Below, piece after piece: positions 7,448 to 16,694 of a DNA stretch of 64,000 nt (the stretch's first letter is position 1; each line of letters begins with the position of its first letter). The notes beneath the pieces are model-generated. The model searched no databases, was not told where the DNA came from, and worked only from the letters and a program-made list of their open reading frames with translations. This stretch comes from Mycobacterium sp. D16Q14 (GTDB taxonomy: Bacteria > Actinomycetota > Actinomycetes > Mycobacteriales > Mycobacteriaceae), in the NCBI GenBank assembly GCA_002013415.1, contig MAEX01000011.1:105257-169256 (forward strand), written 5' to 3'. A program made the position numbers and the translations under genes.

Positions 7448-10400
7448 TCAGAGCAACCCGTGCGCGCGCAGATCCGATATGTACTTGGAGATGAGCGCGC
7501 GGTCGAGATGTGGAATGTCGGCGCTGTCGCAGTCGCTCCCGATCTTGTAGTCCTGCACTGCTTTCCGGAACATGTCGGTAGGTATATCGGCGCCGCGCCG
7601 CGGGTGGCCCGGCGCCCGATAGGCGTCCAGGAGGGGTAGTACTGAGCTGCGCCGCAGTTCGTCCGGCAGGCCCCGTAGCGCCGTCTCGAAGCGAGATAGC
7701 CATTCGGCGTAGTCGTCGATGATGTCGATGGCGTGACCGTCTTCGATAAGCCAGTCGACGAAGGTGTCCACGGATATGCCGTCGTCGTGTGGGTTCATGA
7801 CGTCGTACGACCGGAATCCCTCGGAGTTGGCCAGACCCAAGGTGGTGATTGCCTCGGCGACGAAATCTACCGGCAGCCCTTCGTAATGCGCTCGTGGACG
7901 GTCTCCGTCGGAGCTTCCCTGGTAGAAGCTGCGCGGTGCGATTCCGGTGAGTACGAGGCTCAGCAGCATGCGGGTAAAGGCGTCGGTGACGTTGAGCTGA
8001 CCGCTATACAGGCGGTGGGTAAGGATCATGTCGGAGCGAAAGACGCTGGCCGGCAGGCCACACAAATCGTGTGCCTCCCGCAGCAGCACCTCGCCGGCCC
8101 ACTTGCTGTTGGCATAACCGTTGGCGTAACTCGCGCCGATATGGCGAGTCGGGCTGACCGTGCGAATATCGCCGTCCTCGTCGAAGTCGGGCACCGCCAT
8201 GGCGACTGCCATTGTCGATAGGTAGGTCACCGGCTTCATTCGCGTGGTCAGTGCCAGACGGATAACCTCCGCCGTGCCAAAGACATTGGGACCGAACAGC
8301 TGGTTATAGGGGAGCACGTGGTTCACCAGTGCCGCCGGATGGACGATCTTGTCGACCTCGCGGGCCAGTTGCTCCCACGTCGCGTCATCTACCCCGAGGC
8401 GAGGCTGGGCGATATCGGCGGCGACTACTCGCAGATGGCGCCGAGCCAACGCACGGAATTCGTCGAGCAGTGCCTGGTCGGTATCGCCGTATGCGGCCTC
8501 GAGACGAGCGAGGGCGTCGCCGTTGTCGTCACCGCGGACCAGGCAGATCAGTTGTCCATCGGACTGTGCCAACCGCTGGAGCCACTCCAGGCACAGGAAT
8601 CTTCCGAGATACCCGTTGGCGCCGGTGAGTAGCACCGTGTTCACGGCGCCGGAGGGCGCGGCAAGTATGGAGGCGTTGCCGAGCGTCTCGGCGTCGATGA
8701 ACTTGTCGAGCGTGAGTTCACTGGCGTTGATGACGGCCACGTCCGGCCCGTGCACGCTGGTCGCCGTGGCAATGTTGCTCTCACGCGCAGCCTCGATGTA
8801 AGCGGCGAGCTTGCGCAGATCAGCTGCGGGACCGGTGATCACACCAACCGGTACTTCGACGTCGAACAGATCGCGCAGCAGGTTGGAAAAGGTCAACGCC
8901 GACAGCGAGTCTCCGCCGAGATCGATGAAGTGATGGTCGGGACGCACCGCGTCCGAGGACATGCCGAGCAGTGCCTGGGCGGCCTCGGTGACGGTCTCGA
9001 TGACCGGTCGCTGCTGTGCGGTATCGCGCAGCAGCCGTAGCTCTTGGACGCGGGCCTCGGCGAGGTCGGCATAGAGCTGTTCAAGCCGACCGCCGTAGTG
9101 CTCGATCATCTTGGGCCGTATCGGTTTACCTACGGCCGCGAGCATGCCGCTCTCGATCGTGAACGGGGTGGTTTCGATGATGAAGTCGGCCGGAAGTTCG
9201 TACGAGTGCAGATGGTTGGCGCGGGCGGTCCGCTGTAGCGACTCCCGGATCGAGTTCTTCATGTCGATGGGCGAATTGGTGTAACGCTGCAGTGCCTCTT
9301 CGGTGGGCACGATGACCGCCAACAGGTACGCGCGTTCGCTGTTGCCGTAGACGAAGATCTGGCGAACCAGCGGTGCGCCGACGTACACCGTCTCCAGGTT
9401 GGCCACCGCGACGAACTCGCCTTGGGCGAGCTTGATGACGTTGTTGCGCCTGTCCACGTACACCAGCTCGTCGGGCGCGATCTCGGCCATGACGTCACCG
9501 GTCCGGTAATAGCCGTCGGCGTCGAACACCTCGGCGGTGACATCGGGACGCTTGTAGTACCCGGGCGTCGCGGTGGCGCTCTTGACCAGCAATTCGCCAC
9601 GGGGATGGGGCTTATCGGTGGTGTAGTACCCCAACTCGGGGACGTCGACGAGTTTGTAGTCGAGTACCGGCGGGCGGGAGATCTTGCCATCGCGGAACAC
9701 GCCGCCCACCTCGGTCAAGCCATACAGATCGAGTAGGTGGAAGTTGAGGGAGGACTCCAGGAAGGTCTTCATTTCGGGGGACAGCGGCGCCGTGGCGAGC
9801 ATGCCCGCGACCACGCGCCCACCGAGAACGTCTTCGCGCAGCTCGGTTTTGGCCGTGTGATCGGCAGACGCTGCATCGGCTCCTGCGGCCGTGAGTGCGT
9901 CGACACGGGTTTGGTAATGCTGGAAGAGCATGTCGACCACTCGCGGCACCACGCCCATGTGGGTGGGGCGTGCCAGCTGCCAGTCCTCGAAGAGTGTGGA
10001 TAAATCGCTCTCCGGAACGAAGTAACACGTGCCGCCGGGAATGAAGGCGGTCAGTAGCCCCACTCGGCCTGCGAGGTGGTTGAGCGGCAGGAAGTTGACG
10101 TTGATGATCGGGGTGTCCCGGTTGGGTGCCGCACCCGAGGACCAGAAACGGGTCACCGTCCACTCGGTGAACGTCGCGCCCTTGGGCGCGCCGGTACTGC
10201 CAGAGGTGTACATGATCAGCGCCGTGCGCTGATCATCGCCGGCCGTGTACAGCACGGGCTCGGGCAGCCGTCGTCCCTTCGCGATGACTTCCGCGAGTGA
10301 CTCGACAACGACCTTCATGCCGGCTTCCTGTAGGCGGCCCCTTGCCGCGGCGAGCTTTTCGCGATGATCATCGGTGTCGGGCCGGTAGTCGAATACCACC

Positions 10401-10945
10401 ACCCGCCGCAGATCTGTAAGCCCGAGTGCTGCCTCCACCGCGAGATCGAGACTGTCCGCGCTCGCCGCCACCAGCCGAGGACTGGTCTCCTCCAGCATCA
10501 TGCGCAGCTGGGCCACTGATGCGTTGTGTTGCAGCGGAATCGACACTGACCCGTTCATGAGCGTGGCAAGGTCGAGAGTGACGTAGTCGGGGCTGGAGAA
10601 GCCGATGGTGGCAACGAAGTCGTCGGCACCCACGGCGTTGGGGCCGTGCTGCCACTCGGCGAGAATGGCTGAGATGTTCTCGCGGAGCTCTCTGTAGGTG
10701 ATCGTCTGGAAGGCGGGGAGCAGCCGATCGACCGTGCGGCCGGTGGCGGGGTCGACGACCGATTCGCGGGACCGGAAACCCATGACCGGCCGGTCGGCGT
10801 AGCCGGTCAGTAGAGCGTGCAGTACCTGCGACAACCGCAGTCCGGGTACCAGCAGGGAATCCATCACCTCAGGGTCGGGAATGGCCGCCTGGAACTGGGG
10901 GTCGGACTCGACCAGCTTCGCCGCCAGTGCCGCCGCATCGGTCAC
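7448..10945 (-). CDS. car: Carboxylic acid reductase (ATP/NADPH-dependent)
   Basis: The 1165-residue enzyme has the full three-part layout of carboxylic acid reductases. An adenylation domain carries YTSGSTGAPKG at about 246-256 and YRTGD at about 480. A carrier domain has LGGDSLSAL, where Ser680 takes phosphopantetheine. An NADPH-dependent reductase domain has TGANGYLG at about 774-781 and the catalytic pair Tyr944/Lys948 in YANSK. It activates a fatty or aromatic acid with ATP, holds it as a thioester and releases the aldehyde. GTG 10945 was chosen because AGAAGGGA precedes it; upstream codons look non-coding. It lies 91 bases after the GT4 gene on the same strand. FadD9 is the M. tuberculosis relative. 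Confidence 0.93.
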   Translation of the reverse strand: MTDAAALAAKLVESDPQFQAAIPDPEVMDSLLVPGLRLSQVLHALLTGYADRPVMGFRSRESVVDPATGRTVDRLLPAFQTITYRELRENISAILAEWQHGPNAVGADDFVATIGFSSPDYVTLDLATLMNGSVSIPLQHNASVAQLRMMLEETSPRLVAASADSLDLAVEAALGLTDLRRVVVFDYRPDTDDHREKLAAARGRLQEAGMKVVVESLAEVIAKGRRLPEPVLYTAGDDQRTALIMYTSGSTGAPKGATFTEWTVTRFWSSGAAPNRDTPIINVNFLPLNHLAGRVGLLTAFIPGGTCYFVPESDLSTLFEDWQLARPTHMGVVPRVVDMLFQHYQTRVDALTAAGADAASADHTAKTELREDVLGGRVVAGMLATAPLSPEMKTFLESSLNFHLLDLYGLTEVGGVFRDGKISRPPVLDYKLVDVPELGYYTTDKPHPRGELLVKSATATPGYYKRPDVTAEVFDADGYYRTGDVMAEIAPDELVYVDRRNNVIKLAQGEFVAVANLETVYVGAPLVRQIFVYGNSERAYLLAVIVPTEEALQRYTNSPIDMKNSIRESLQRTARANHLHSYELPADFIIETTPFTIESGMLAAVGKPIRPKMIEHYGGRLEQLYADLAEARVQELRLLRDTAQQRPVIETVTEAAQALLGMSSDAVRPDHHFIDLGGDSLSALTFSNLLRDLFDVEVPVGVITGPAADLRKLAAYIEAARESNIATATSVHGPDVAVINASELTLDKFIDAETLGNASILAAPSGAVNTVLLTGANGYLGRFLCLEWLQRLAQSDGQLICLVRGDDNGDALARLEAAYGDTDQALLDEFRALARRHLRVVAADIAQPRLGVDDATWEQLAREVDKIVHPAALVNHVLPYNQLFGPNVFGTAEVIRLALTTRMKPVTYLSTMAVAMAVPDFDEDGDIRTVSPTRHIGASYANGYANSKWAGEVLLREAHDLCGLPASVFRSDMILTHRLYSGQLNVTDAFTRMLLSLVLTGIAPRSFYQGSSDGDRPRAHYEGLPVDFVAEAITTLGLANSEGFRSYDVMNPHDDGISVDTFVDWLIEDGHAIDIIDDYAEWLSRFETALRGLPDELRRSSVLPLLDAYRAPGHPRRGADIPTDMFRKAVQDYKIGSDCDSADIPHLDRALISKYISDLRAHGLL

Positions 10946-11036
10946 GGTGTGAGTCCCTTCTCTCGCTGAACAGACATGCATCGCACAGGTGTCTCAGGAT
11001 TTTGCGTGCAACAGTTGTCTGCTCGCGGAATGGAGG

Positions 11037-12281
11037 TTAGCGGTCTGGCAGCGGACGCTCGACGATAACGCTGCGGCCCAACGGCTCCCGTTCCCGGCGT
11101 TTGGCGGCCAAGTAAACCTGAGCTGTTTCGTCGGCTACGGTGGCCCAGTCGAAGTCCGCGGTGAGCCGGGCCCGTGCCGCCACGGCCCGCTCGGCGGCAG
11201 CGGCCGGGTCATCGAGGGTGCGTTTGACCGCATCGGCGATGCCTGCCACATCGCGTGGGGCGAAGGACAATCCGGTCTCGCAGTCGATGACGGCTTCGCC
11301 CAGCCCGCCGACGGTCGAGGTCACCAGGGGAGTACCGGCGGCCGCGGCCTCCAGCGCCACGATGCCGAACGGCTCGTAATGGCTGGGCAACAAGATGGCG
11401 TCCGCGCGATGCAGCCACTGCAACAGACCCTCGTGGTCCAGGTTGCCCAGGAACTGAACGGACTTGACGACCTTGTGCTTGCGCGCCTGTTCGAGGAGCC
11501 AATCCTGCTGCGTGCCATCACCCGCGACCACCAACACCGTTCCCGGGTGCGAGCGGCGAATCTTGGGCAGCGCCGCGATGGCGTCGTGGATGCCCTTCTC
11601 GTACTCGAGCCGTCCGACGAAAAGCAGCACCGGAGCGGACCCATCAGAGGGCAGTCGGGGAGCGAACACCCAACGGGTGACATCGATTCCGTTGCGGATG
11701 ACGTGAACCTGCGGCAGTTCGGGCCCGAACAGCTGAGTTACCTCATCGAGCATCGAGGCCGAGCACGTGATCAGCGAGTCGGATTCGCGGGCCAACCACC
11801 ATTCCACCGAATGCACCTGCCGGCTGATGCGTCCGGATACCCAGCCGCCGTGCCGGCCGGCCTCGGTGGCGTGCAGCGTCGACACCAGCGGCACGTCGAA
11901 GTGCTCGGCCAGGGCGATCGCCGGGTGGGCCACCAGCCAGTCGTGTGCATGGACGACATCGGGCCGCCAATCGCCGGACCCCTTGAAGCCCAAGGCCAGT
12001 CCGGCGCGGACCATCGCATGCCCCATGGCCAGTGTCCAGGCCATCATGTCGGTGCCGAAGTCGAAATCGTGTGGATCCTCGGCGGCCGCGACCACCCGGA
12101 CACCTTCGGAAATCTCGTCGGATGTCGGGTGGCTCGCCGGGTCTGTGCCTGACGGGCGACGGGTGAGCACCACCACGTCGTGCCCGGCCGCGGCCAGCTC
12201 GGTCGACAGGTGATGCACATGCCGGCCCAGCCCGCCGATAACCACGGGTGGGTACTCCCACGAGACCATCAGGATTCTCAT
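11037..12281 (-). CDS. GT4 glycosyltransferase of methylglucose lipopolysaccharide synthesis (Rv3032 orthologue)
   Basis: The 414-residue product is a GT-B glycosyltransferase of family 4. The N-terminal acceptor domain starts with MRILMVSWEYPP and GGLGRHVHHLS. The donor domain has LLFVGRLEYEKGIHDAI and the sugar-nucleotide signature HYEPFGIVALEAAAAGTPLV. Rv3032 elongates alpha-1,4-glucan for methylglucose lipopolysaccharides and contributes to glycogen. ATG 12281 was chosen because GAGAGG lies just upstream. The open frame beyond it runs into the preceding gene. The GH57 and methyltransferase genes lie directly upstream on the same strand, as in M. tuberculosis. Confidence 0.92.
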   Translation of the reverse strand: MRILMVSWEYPPVVIGGLGRHVHHLSTELAAAGHDVVVLTRRPSGTDPASHPTSDEISEGVRVVAAAEDPHDFDFGTDMMAWTLAMGHAMVRAGLALGFKGSGDWRPDVVHAHDWLVAHPAIALAEHFDVPLVSTLHATEAGRHGGWVSGRISRQVHSVEWWLARESDSLITCSASMLDEVTQLFGPELPQVHVIRNGIDVTRWVFAPRLPSDGSAPVLLFVGRLEYEKGIHDAIAALPKIRRSHPGTVLVVAGDGTQQDWLLEQARKHKVVKSVQFLGNLDHEGLLQWLHRADAILLPSHYEPFGIVALEAAAAGTPLVTSTVGGLGEAVIDCETGLSFAPRDVAGIADAVKRTLDDPAAAAERAVAARARLTADFDWATVADETAQVYLAAKRREREPLGRSVIVERPLPDR

Positions 12282-12309
12282 TGATGAGCCTCTCGGGCGA
12301 AGATCGTGT

Positions 12310-13872
12310 TCATCGTGGCAGCCTCCGAGCATCAAGCGCGCCGAACAGCCCGTCTGCACGGTTCCAGCCGTCCGCCAACCGGATCGCCGCATCGTGCCGT
12401 CCGCCGGCCAGCGCGTCGGCAATCTCACGGGTGGCGTGTGCGTGCAGATGAGCGCGATAACGCGCGTAATCGGCGGCCGAATCCTTACTGACCATGAACG
12501 GCCAGTCGCTGGACACCGTCAGCAGTGCCTCGCGCAGGATCTGATCGGCCACCCGATTCCGGGTATGGGGCGCCGGTTGTTCATCCAGGGCCTTGTCCAC
12601 CGCGGTGAGTGCGGTGTCGACCACCTCGTTGTTCAGCTGTACGAGGTCGGCCACCTTCTCGCCGTTCCACACATGCCAGTCCTTACCGGAACCCCATGAG
12701 CTGGCAGGTAAGTCGAAGGGCTTGCCCACGTAGCCCTGTTCACGGGCCTGTTCCAGGGTGCCCACATGGATACCGGCCTCGGGCAGGGCGCGCAGCACAC
12801 GCTCGAGCCACATCGGCCCCTCGTACCACCAATGGCCGAACAGTTCGGTGTCGAAGGCGGCGATGACATGCGCGGGCCGCCCGATGCGGTCGGACTCGGC
12901 GATGAGGCGCTGGCGCACGGTATCCACGAAGTCGCGGACGTGGACGTCGATCGCGGCATCGGCACGCTCAGGGTCGTACGGCGCCTTGGCTTCCGGAGCC
13001 ACGTTGCGCCCGGTGACCCGGGCGGGTTTGAGGCCGGTGTCGTGGTCATAGGTGTGGAAGTCGCGGTATGCGGCATGACCGGGATATCCGGACTTGGGTG
13101 ACCACACGCGATAACTCACCGTCAGATCGCGGCCGAACGCGACCACATTGGAGTCGCCCACGGGGCGGCCCAGTGAGGTATCACCCTGAAGGGACGGACC
13201 ATCCACCATGAAGTGGTTGACCCCGGCGGCCGCGTAGCCCTCCTCCATGCCCGGGGCGTAGGCGCATTCGGGCGCCCAGATGCCGGAGGGTGCATGGCCG
13301 AAACGCTGTGCGGCATCGGCCAGCCCCTCGCGCAGCGCGAATTCGCGCAGCCGGGGGTGCAGCAGCGGCTGGAACGGGTGTGCGAGCGGGCCGCCCAGCA
13401 GTTCAATGGCTTTCGCGTCGATGAGGCCGCGCAGCGGGCCGCTGCCGCCGTGGCGCCAGTACCGGTCGAATTCGTCGAGGGCGTCTGTGGCACTGCGGTA
13501 TTCGCGAACGCCAAAGGCCCGCAACATCTCCGGGCTCGAAGCAGTGCCGGGCTCTGCGTCGGTGCTCGTGATGGTGGCCGCCTCAAAGGCGCGTAACTGC
13601 CAGTTGGCCAGCCAGCTGTGCAGCCCGGTCAGGCAGTGTGGGTCGTCGAGCTGCGCGGCTACCACCGGGGTGATGCCGAGGGTGATCAGGCTCTCCCGGC
13701 CCTCGGCCGCCAGTGTCCGCAGCACCTTGAACAACGGCAGATACGAAGCCGACCAGGATTGGTATAGCCATTCCTCGCCGACCGGCCAGCGACCGTGATT
13801 GGCAAGCCACGGCAGGTGCGTGTGCAGCACCATGGTGAACAGGCCTGGAATAGGCTTCTTCGACTCCGTCAC
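12310..13872 (-). CDS. GH57 1,4-alpha-glucan branching enzyme (Rv3031 orthologue)
   Basis: The 520-residue protein is a family 57 glycoside hydrolase. It starts with the family signature FTMVLHTHLPWLANHGRWP. WAPECAY carries the likely nucleophilic glutamate, and AFDTELFGHWWYEGP carries the likely acid/base aspartate. In M. tuberculosis Rv3031 acts with Rv3032 on the alpha-glucan of methylglucose lipopolysaccharide; a branching role is the usual assignment. The gene starts four bases after the stop of the methyltransferase gene and is followed after 28 bases by the GT4 gene, so the three form one operon. Confidence 0.92.
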   Translation of the reverse strand: MTESKKPIPGLFTMVLHTHLPWLANHGRWPVGEEWLYQSWSASYLPLFKVLRTLAAEGRESLITLGITPVVAAQLDDPHCLTGLHSWLANWQLRAFEAATITSTDAEPGTASSPEMLRAFGVREYRSATDALDEFDRYWRHGGSGPLRGLIDAKAIELLGGPLAHPFQPLLHPRLREFALREGLADAAQRFGHAPSGIWAPECAYAPGMEEGYAAAGVNHFMVDGPSLQGDTSLGRPVGDSNVVAFGRDLTVSYRVWSPKSGYPGHAAYRDFHTYDHDTGLKPARVTGRNVAPEAKAPYDPERADAAIDVHVRDFVDTVRQRLIAESDRIGRPAHVIAAFDTELFGHWWYEGPMWLERVLRALPEAGIHVGTLEQAREQGYVGKPFDLPASSWGSGKDWHVWNGEKVADLVQLNNEVVDTALTAVDKALDEQPAPHTRNRVADQILREALLTVSSDWPFMVSKDSAADYARYRAHLHAHATREIADALAGGRHDAAIRLADGWNRADGLFGALDARRLPR

Positions 13873-13876
13873 GCGA

Positions 13877-14665
13877 TCACCGGTCTATCACCGCTATTGA
13901 AACCAGATCCAGACTCTGGTCAATGTCGCGTTCCGCCGCATCGATAATCTCGAAATCCTCGGTGGTCAAACCTGTGATGTCCGCGAGCAGATCCTGCGGC
14001 CACGGCGCGCCGGCGACCGCGCGCTCGATCTGCGCGTTGATGATCGAACCGCCGTACTTGGCGTCGAGCTCGCTAAGTCGTGGTCCGTGAAACACGCCAT
14101 TCATCGACTGCACCGAAAAGCCGTTGTCTACAAGGAGTTCGGTGAGCTCGGCGGCATTCAGCTCGCGGGTGTGGAACGGATTCAGCGGGGTATCGCGCCC
14201 GGGGGAGAAGGTGATGCGATTCGGGGTGCTGATCAGCAGCGAGCCACCGGGGCTGAGCACACGCGCGCACTCACGGATGAACTGGCCCTGATCCCACAGG
14301 TGCTCGATGACCTGGAAGTTCACCACCACATCCACGGCGCCGCCGGCCAGCGGCAGGTCTGCCAGGTTTCCGGCGCGCATATCCACGCGGGGATAACGAG
14401 CCTTCACATGCGCGATCGCGGACTCGTCGTAGTCCAGACCGATGACGTGCCCGGCCACTCCGGCCAGCATGTTGGCGCCGTAGCCCTCACCGCTGCCGGC
14501 CTCCAACACCCTGCGGCCCGCACAGAGGTTACTGAGCCGCTCGTACACCACTTCGTGGCGGCGGAACCAGTAGTTCTCCTCGGCGATCCCGGGCACGGTC
14601 CGCTCCCCGGTCAGCGCCAGGGCGTCCGGGTCATCGGTGGGCGGGTCGGTCAGGTGCGAGTTCAT
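13877..14665 (-). CDS. SAM-dependent methyltransferase (Rv3030 orthologue)
   Basis: The 262-residue class I methyltransferase has SAM-binding motif I VLEAGSGEGYGANML at about residues 53-67, an acidic loop VIGLDYDE, and the post-motif VVNFQVIEHLWD. The first gene of the methylglucan operon, it presumably methylates glucose residues of the glucan or a precursor; that substrate is inferred from the operon. The gene is divergent from fixA, with 238 bases between them. Confidence 0.88.
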   Translation of the reverse strand: MNSHLTDPPTDDPDALALTGERTVPGIAEENYWFRRHEVVYERLSNLCAGRRVLEAGSGEGYGANMLAGVAGHVIGLDYDESAIAHVKARYPRVDMRAGNLADLPLAGGAVDVVVNFQVIEHLWDQGQFIRECARVLSPGGSLLISTPNRITFSPGRDTPLNPFHTRELNAAELTELLVDNGFSVQSMNGVFHGPRLSELDAKYGGSIINAQIERAVAGAPWPQDLLADITGLTTEDFEIIDAAERDIDQSLDLVSIAVIDR

Positions 14666-14803
14666 CGTTTGGCAGGCTATCGGGTGAACACCGTGTCTTA
14701 ATACTGGTGGCCCAGATCACAGGCCGGAAACCAGGAGTGAACCGGTTATGGTGTACGGGCGAACTCCGTATATTACCCGTGAGTAACTTTGTTCGCCGGA
14801 TTA

Positions 14804-14818
14804 GTCACGAAACGTGAC
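14804..14818. promoter_or_regulatory. Perfect palindrome in the fixA/methyltransferase divergent region
   Basis: GTCACG and CGTGAC are exact reverse complements around AAA. A second, weaker dyad TTAC...GTAA lies at 14773-14786. Both lie between the divergent starts, about 90 and 120 bases before fixA, as expected for operators of a TetR-type or similar dimeric regulator. No regulator is identified. Confidence 0.45.
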
Positions 14819-14903
14819 AGTGCGACCGGCGTAGTACGGGCGCGCACGGAACTACCACGTAGATAGCTAGCAGACAGCGAAGAGGAAGGATGATCGGAGA
14901 CTT

Positions 14904-15695
14904 ATGACGAATATCGCGGTCCTGATCAAGCAGGTCCCAGACACCTGGTCAGAGCGCAAGCTCACCGACGGTGACTTCACGCTCGACCGGGAAGCCGCCG
15001 ACGCGGTGCTCGACGAGATCAACGAGCGTGCCGTCGAGGAAGCGCTGCTCATCAAGGAGCGCGAGGGTGGCGACTCGGTCGTGACCGTCGTCTCGGCGGG
15101 TCCGGAAAAGGCCGCCGAGGCCATCCGTAAGGCTCTGTCCATGGGTGCCGACAAGGCAGTTCACCTGCTCGACCCGAGCCTGCACGGGTCCGATGCCATC
15201 CAGACCGGCTGGGCCCTGGCCCGCGCGCTGGGTCAGGTCGAGGGTGTCGAGCTGGTCATCGCCGGTAACGAGGCCACCGACGGCCGTTCGGGCGCCATCC
15301 CCGCGATCATCGCCGAGTACCTGGGTCTTCCGCAGCTGACGCACCTGCGCAAGCTGACCGTCGAGGGCGGCGTCGTCAAGGGTGAGCGCGAGACCGATGA
15401 GGGCGTCTTCGAGGTCGAGGCGACTCTGCCGGCGATCGTCAGCGTCACCGAGAAGATCAACGAGCCGCGCTTCCCCTCCTTCAAGGGCATCATGGCCGCC
15501 AAGAAGAAGGAAGTCGCCGTACTGACCCTCGCCGAGATCGGGGTTGAGGCTGACGAGGTGGGTGTCGCGAACGCCGGTTCGACCGTGCTGTCCTCGACCC
15601 CCAAGGCCGCCAAGACCGCGGGCGAGAAGATCACCGACGAGGGCGAGGGTGGCTCCAAGGTCGCCGAGTTCCTGGTTGCGCAAAAGATCATCTAA
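14904..15695 (+). CDS. fixA: Electron transfer flavoprotein beta subunit
   Basis: The 263-residue protein is EtfB/FixA, shown by MTNIAVLIKQVPDTWSERKL, the AMP/FAD-binding VIAGNEATDGRSGAIPAIIA segment, and the family stretch LPAIVSVTEKINEPRFPSFK. With EtfA it carries electrons from acyl-CoA dehydrogenases to the membrane oxidoreductase EtfD and so supports beta-oxidation. CGGAG lies six bases before the ATG. fixB follows after 34 bases. Confidence 0.95.
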   Translation: MTNIAVLIKQVPDTWSERKLTDGDFTLDREAADAVLDEINERAVEEALLIKEREGGDSVVTVVSAGPEKAAEAIRKALSMGADKAVHLLDPSLHGSDAIQTGWALARALGQVEGVELVIAGNEATDGRSGAIPAIIAEYLGLPQLTHLRKLTVEGGVVKGERETDEGVFEVEATLPAIVSVTEKINEPRFPSFKGIMAAKKKEVAVLTLAEIGVEADEVGVANAGSTVLSSTPKAAKTAGEKITDEGEGGSKVAEFLVAQKII

Positions 15696-15729
15696 GACCC
15701 CCTAAATACAGAAACGAGAAAGCAAAGTT

Positions 15730-16686
15730 ATGGCTGAAGTACTTGTGCTCGTTGAGCATTCAGAGGGCGCACTGAAGAAGGTGAGTGCCGAGCTCATTAC
15801 CGCTGCCCGCATCCTGGGCGAGCCCTCGGCCGTGGTTGCCGGTCCTGCCGGCACCGCCGCCCCGCTGATCGACGGTCTCAAGGAGGCCGGCGCCGCCAAG
15901 ATCTACGTCGCCGAGTCCGACGTCGTCGACAACTATCTGGTGACCCCCAAGGTCGACCTGCTGGCCAGCCTGGCCGAGACCGCCAGCCCCGCCGGCATCC
16001 TGATCGCCGCGACCACCGAGGGCAAGGAGGTGGCCGGTCGGCTGGCCGCACGCCTGGGCTCAGGCCTGCTGACCGATGTGATCGAGGTGCGCGAGGGCGG
16101 CAAGGCCCTGCACTCGATCTTCGGTGGCGCGTTCTCCGTCGAGGCCCAGGCCAACGGCGATGCCCCGGTCATCACCGTGCGTCCGGGTGCCGTCGAGGCC
16201 GCACCGGCCGCCGGTGCGGGTGAGCAGGTTGCCGTCGAGGTGCCCGCACCCGCCGAGAACGCCACCAAGGTCACCTCGCGCCAGCCTGTGGTCGGTGGAG
16301 ATCGTCCAGAGCTCACCGAGGCCAACATCGTCGTGTCCGGCGGTCGTGGTGTCGGTAGCGCTGACAAGTTCAGCGTGGTCGAGGAGCTCGCCGATTCGCT
16401 GGGTGCCGCTGTCGGTGCCTCGCGTGCCGCGGTCGACTCCGGCTACTACCCGGGCCAGTTCCAGGTGGGCCAGACCGGCAAGACCGTGTCGCCGCAGCTG
16501 TACGTCGCGCTGGGTATCTCGGGTGCTATCCAGCACCGCGCCGGGATGCAGACCTCGAAGACCATCGTCGCGGTCAACAAGGACGAGGAAGCCCCGATCT
16601 TCGAGATCGCCGACTTCGGTGTGGTGGGCGACCTGTTCAACGTCGCACCGCAGCTCACCGAGGCCGTGAAGGCTCGCAAGGGCTAA
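15730..16686 (+). CDS. fixB: Electron transfer flavoprotein alpha subunit
   Basis: The 318-residue EtfA/FixB partner has an N-terminal domain starting [13 protein letters not shown] and the conserved C-terminal FAD-binding domain. That domain is shown by [41 protein letters not shown] and GAIQHRAGM, all at their usual places. It forms a heterodimer with FixA and binds the working FAD. The gene after it starts eight bases beyond the stop. Confidence 0.95.
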   Translation: MAEVLVLVEHSEGALKKVSAELITAARILGEPSAVVAGPAGTAAPLIDGLKEAGAAKIYVAESDVVDNYLVTPKVDLLASLAETASPAGILIAATTEGKEVAGRLAARLGSGLLTDVIEVREGGKALHSIFGGAFSVEAQANGDAPVITVRPGAVEAAPAAGAGEQVAVEVPAPAENATKVTSRQPVVGGDRPELTEANIVVSGGRGVGSADKFSVVEELADSLGAAVGASRAAVDSGYYPGQFQVGQTGKTVSPQLYVALGISGAIQHRAGMQTSKTIVAVNKDEEAPIFEIADFGVVGDLFNVAPQLTEAVKARKG

Positions 16687-16694
16687 ACCACCCC

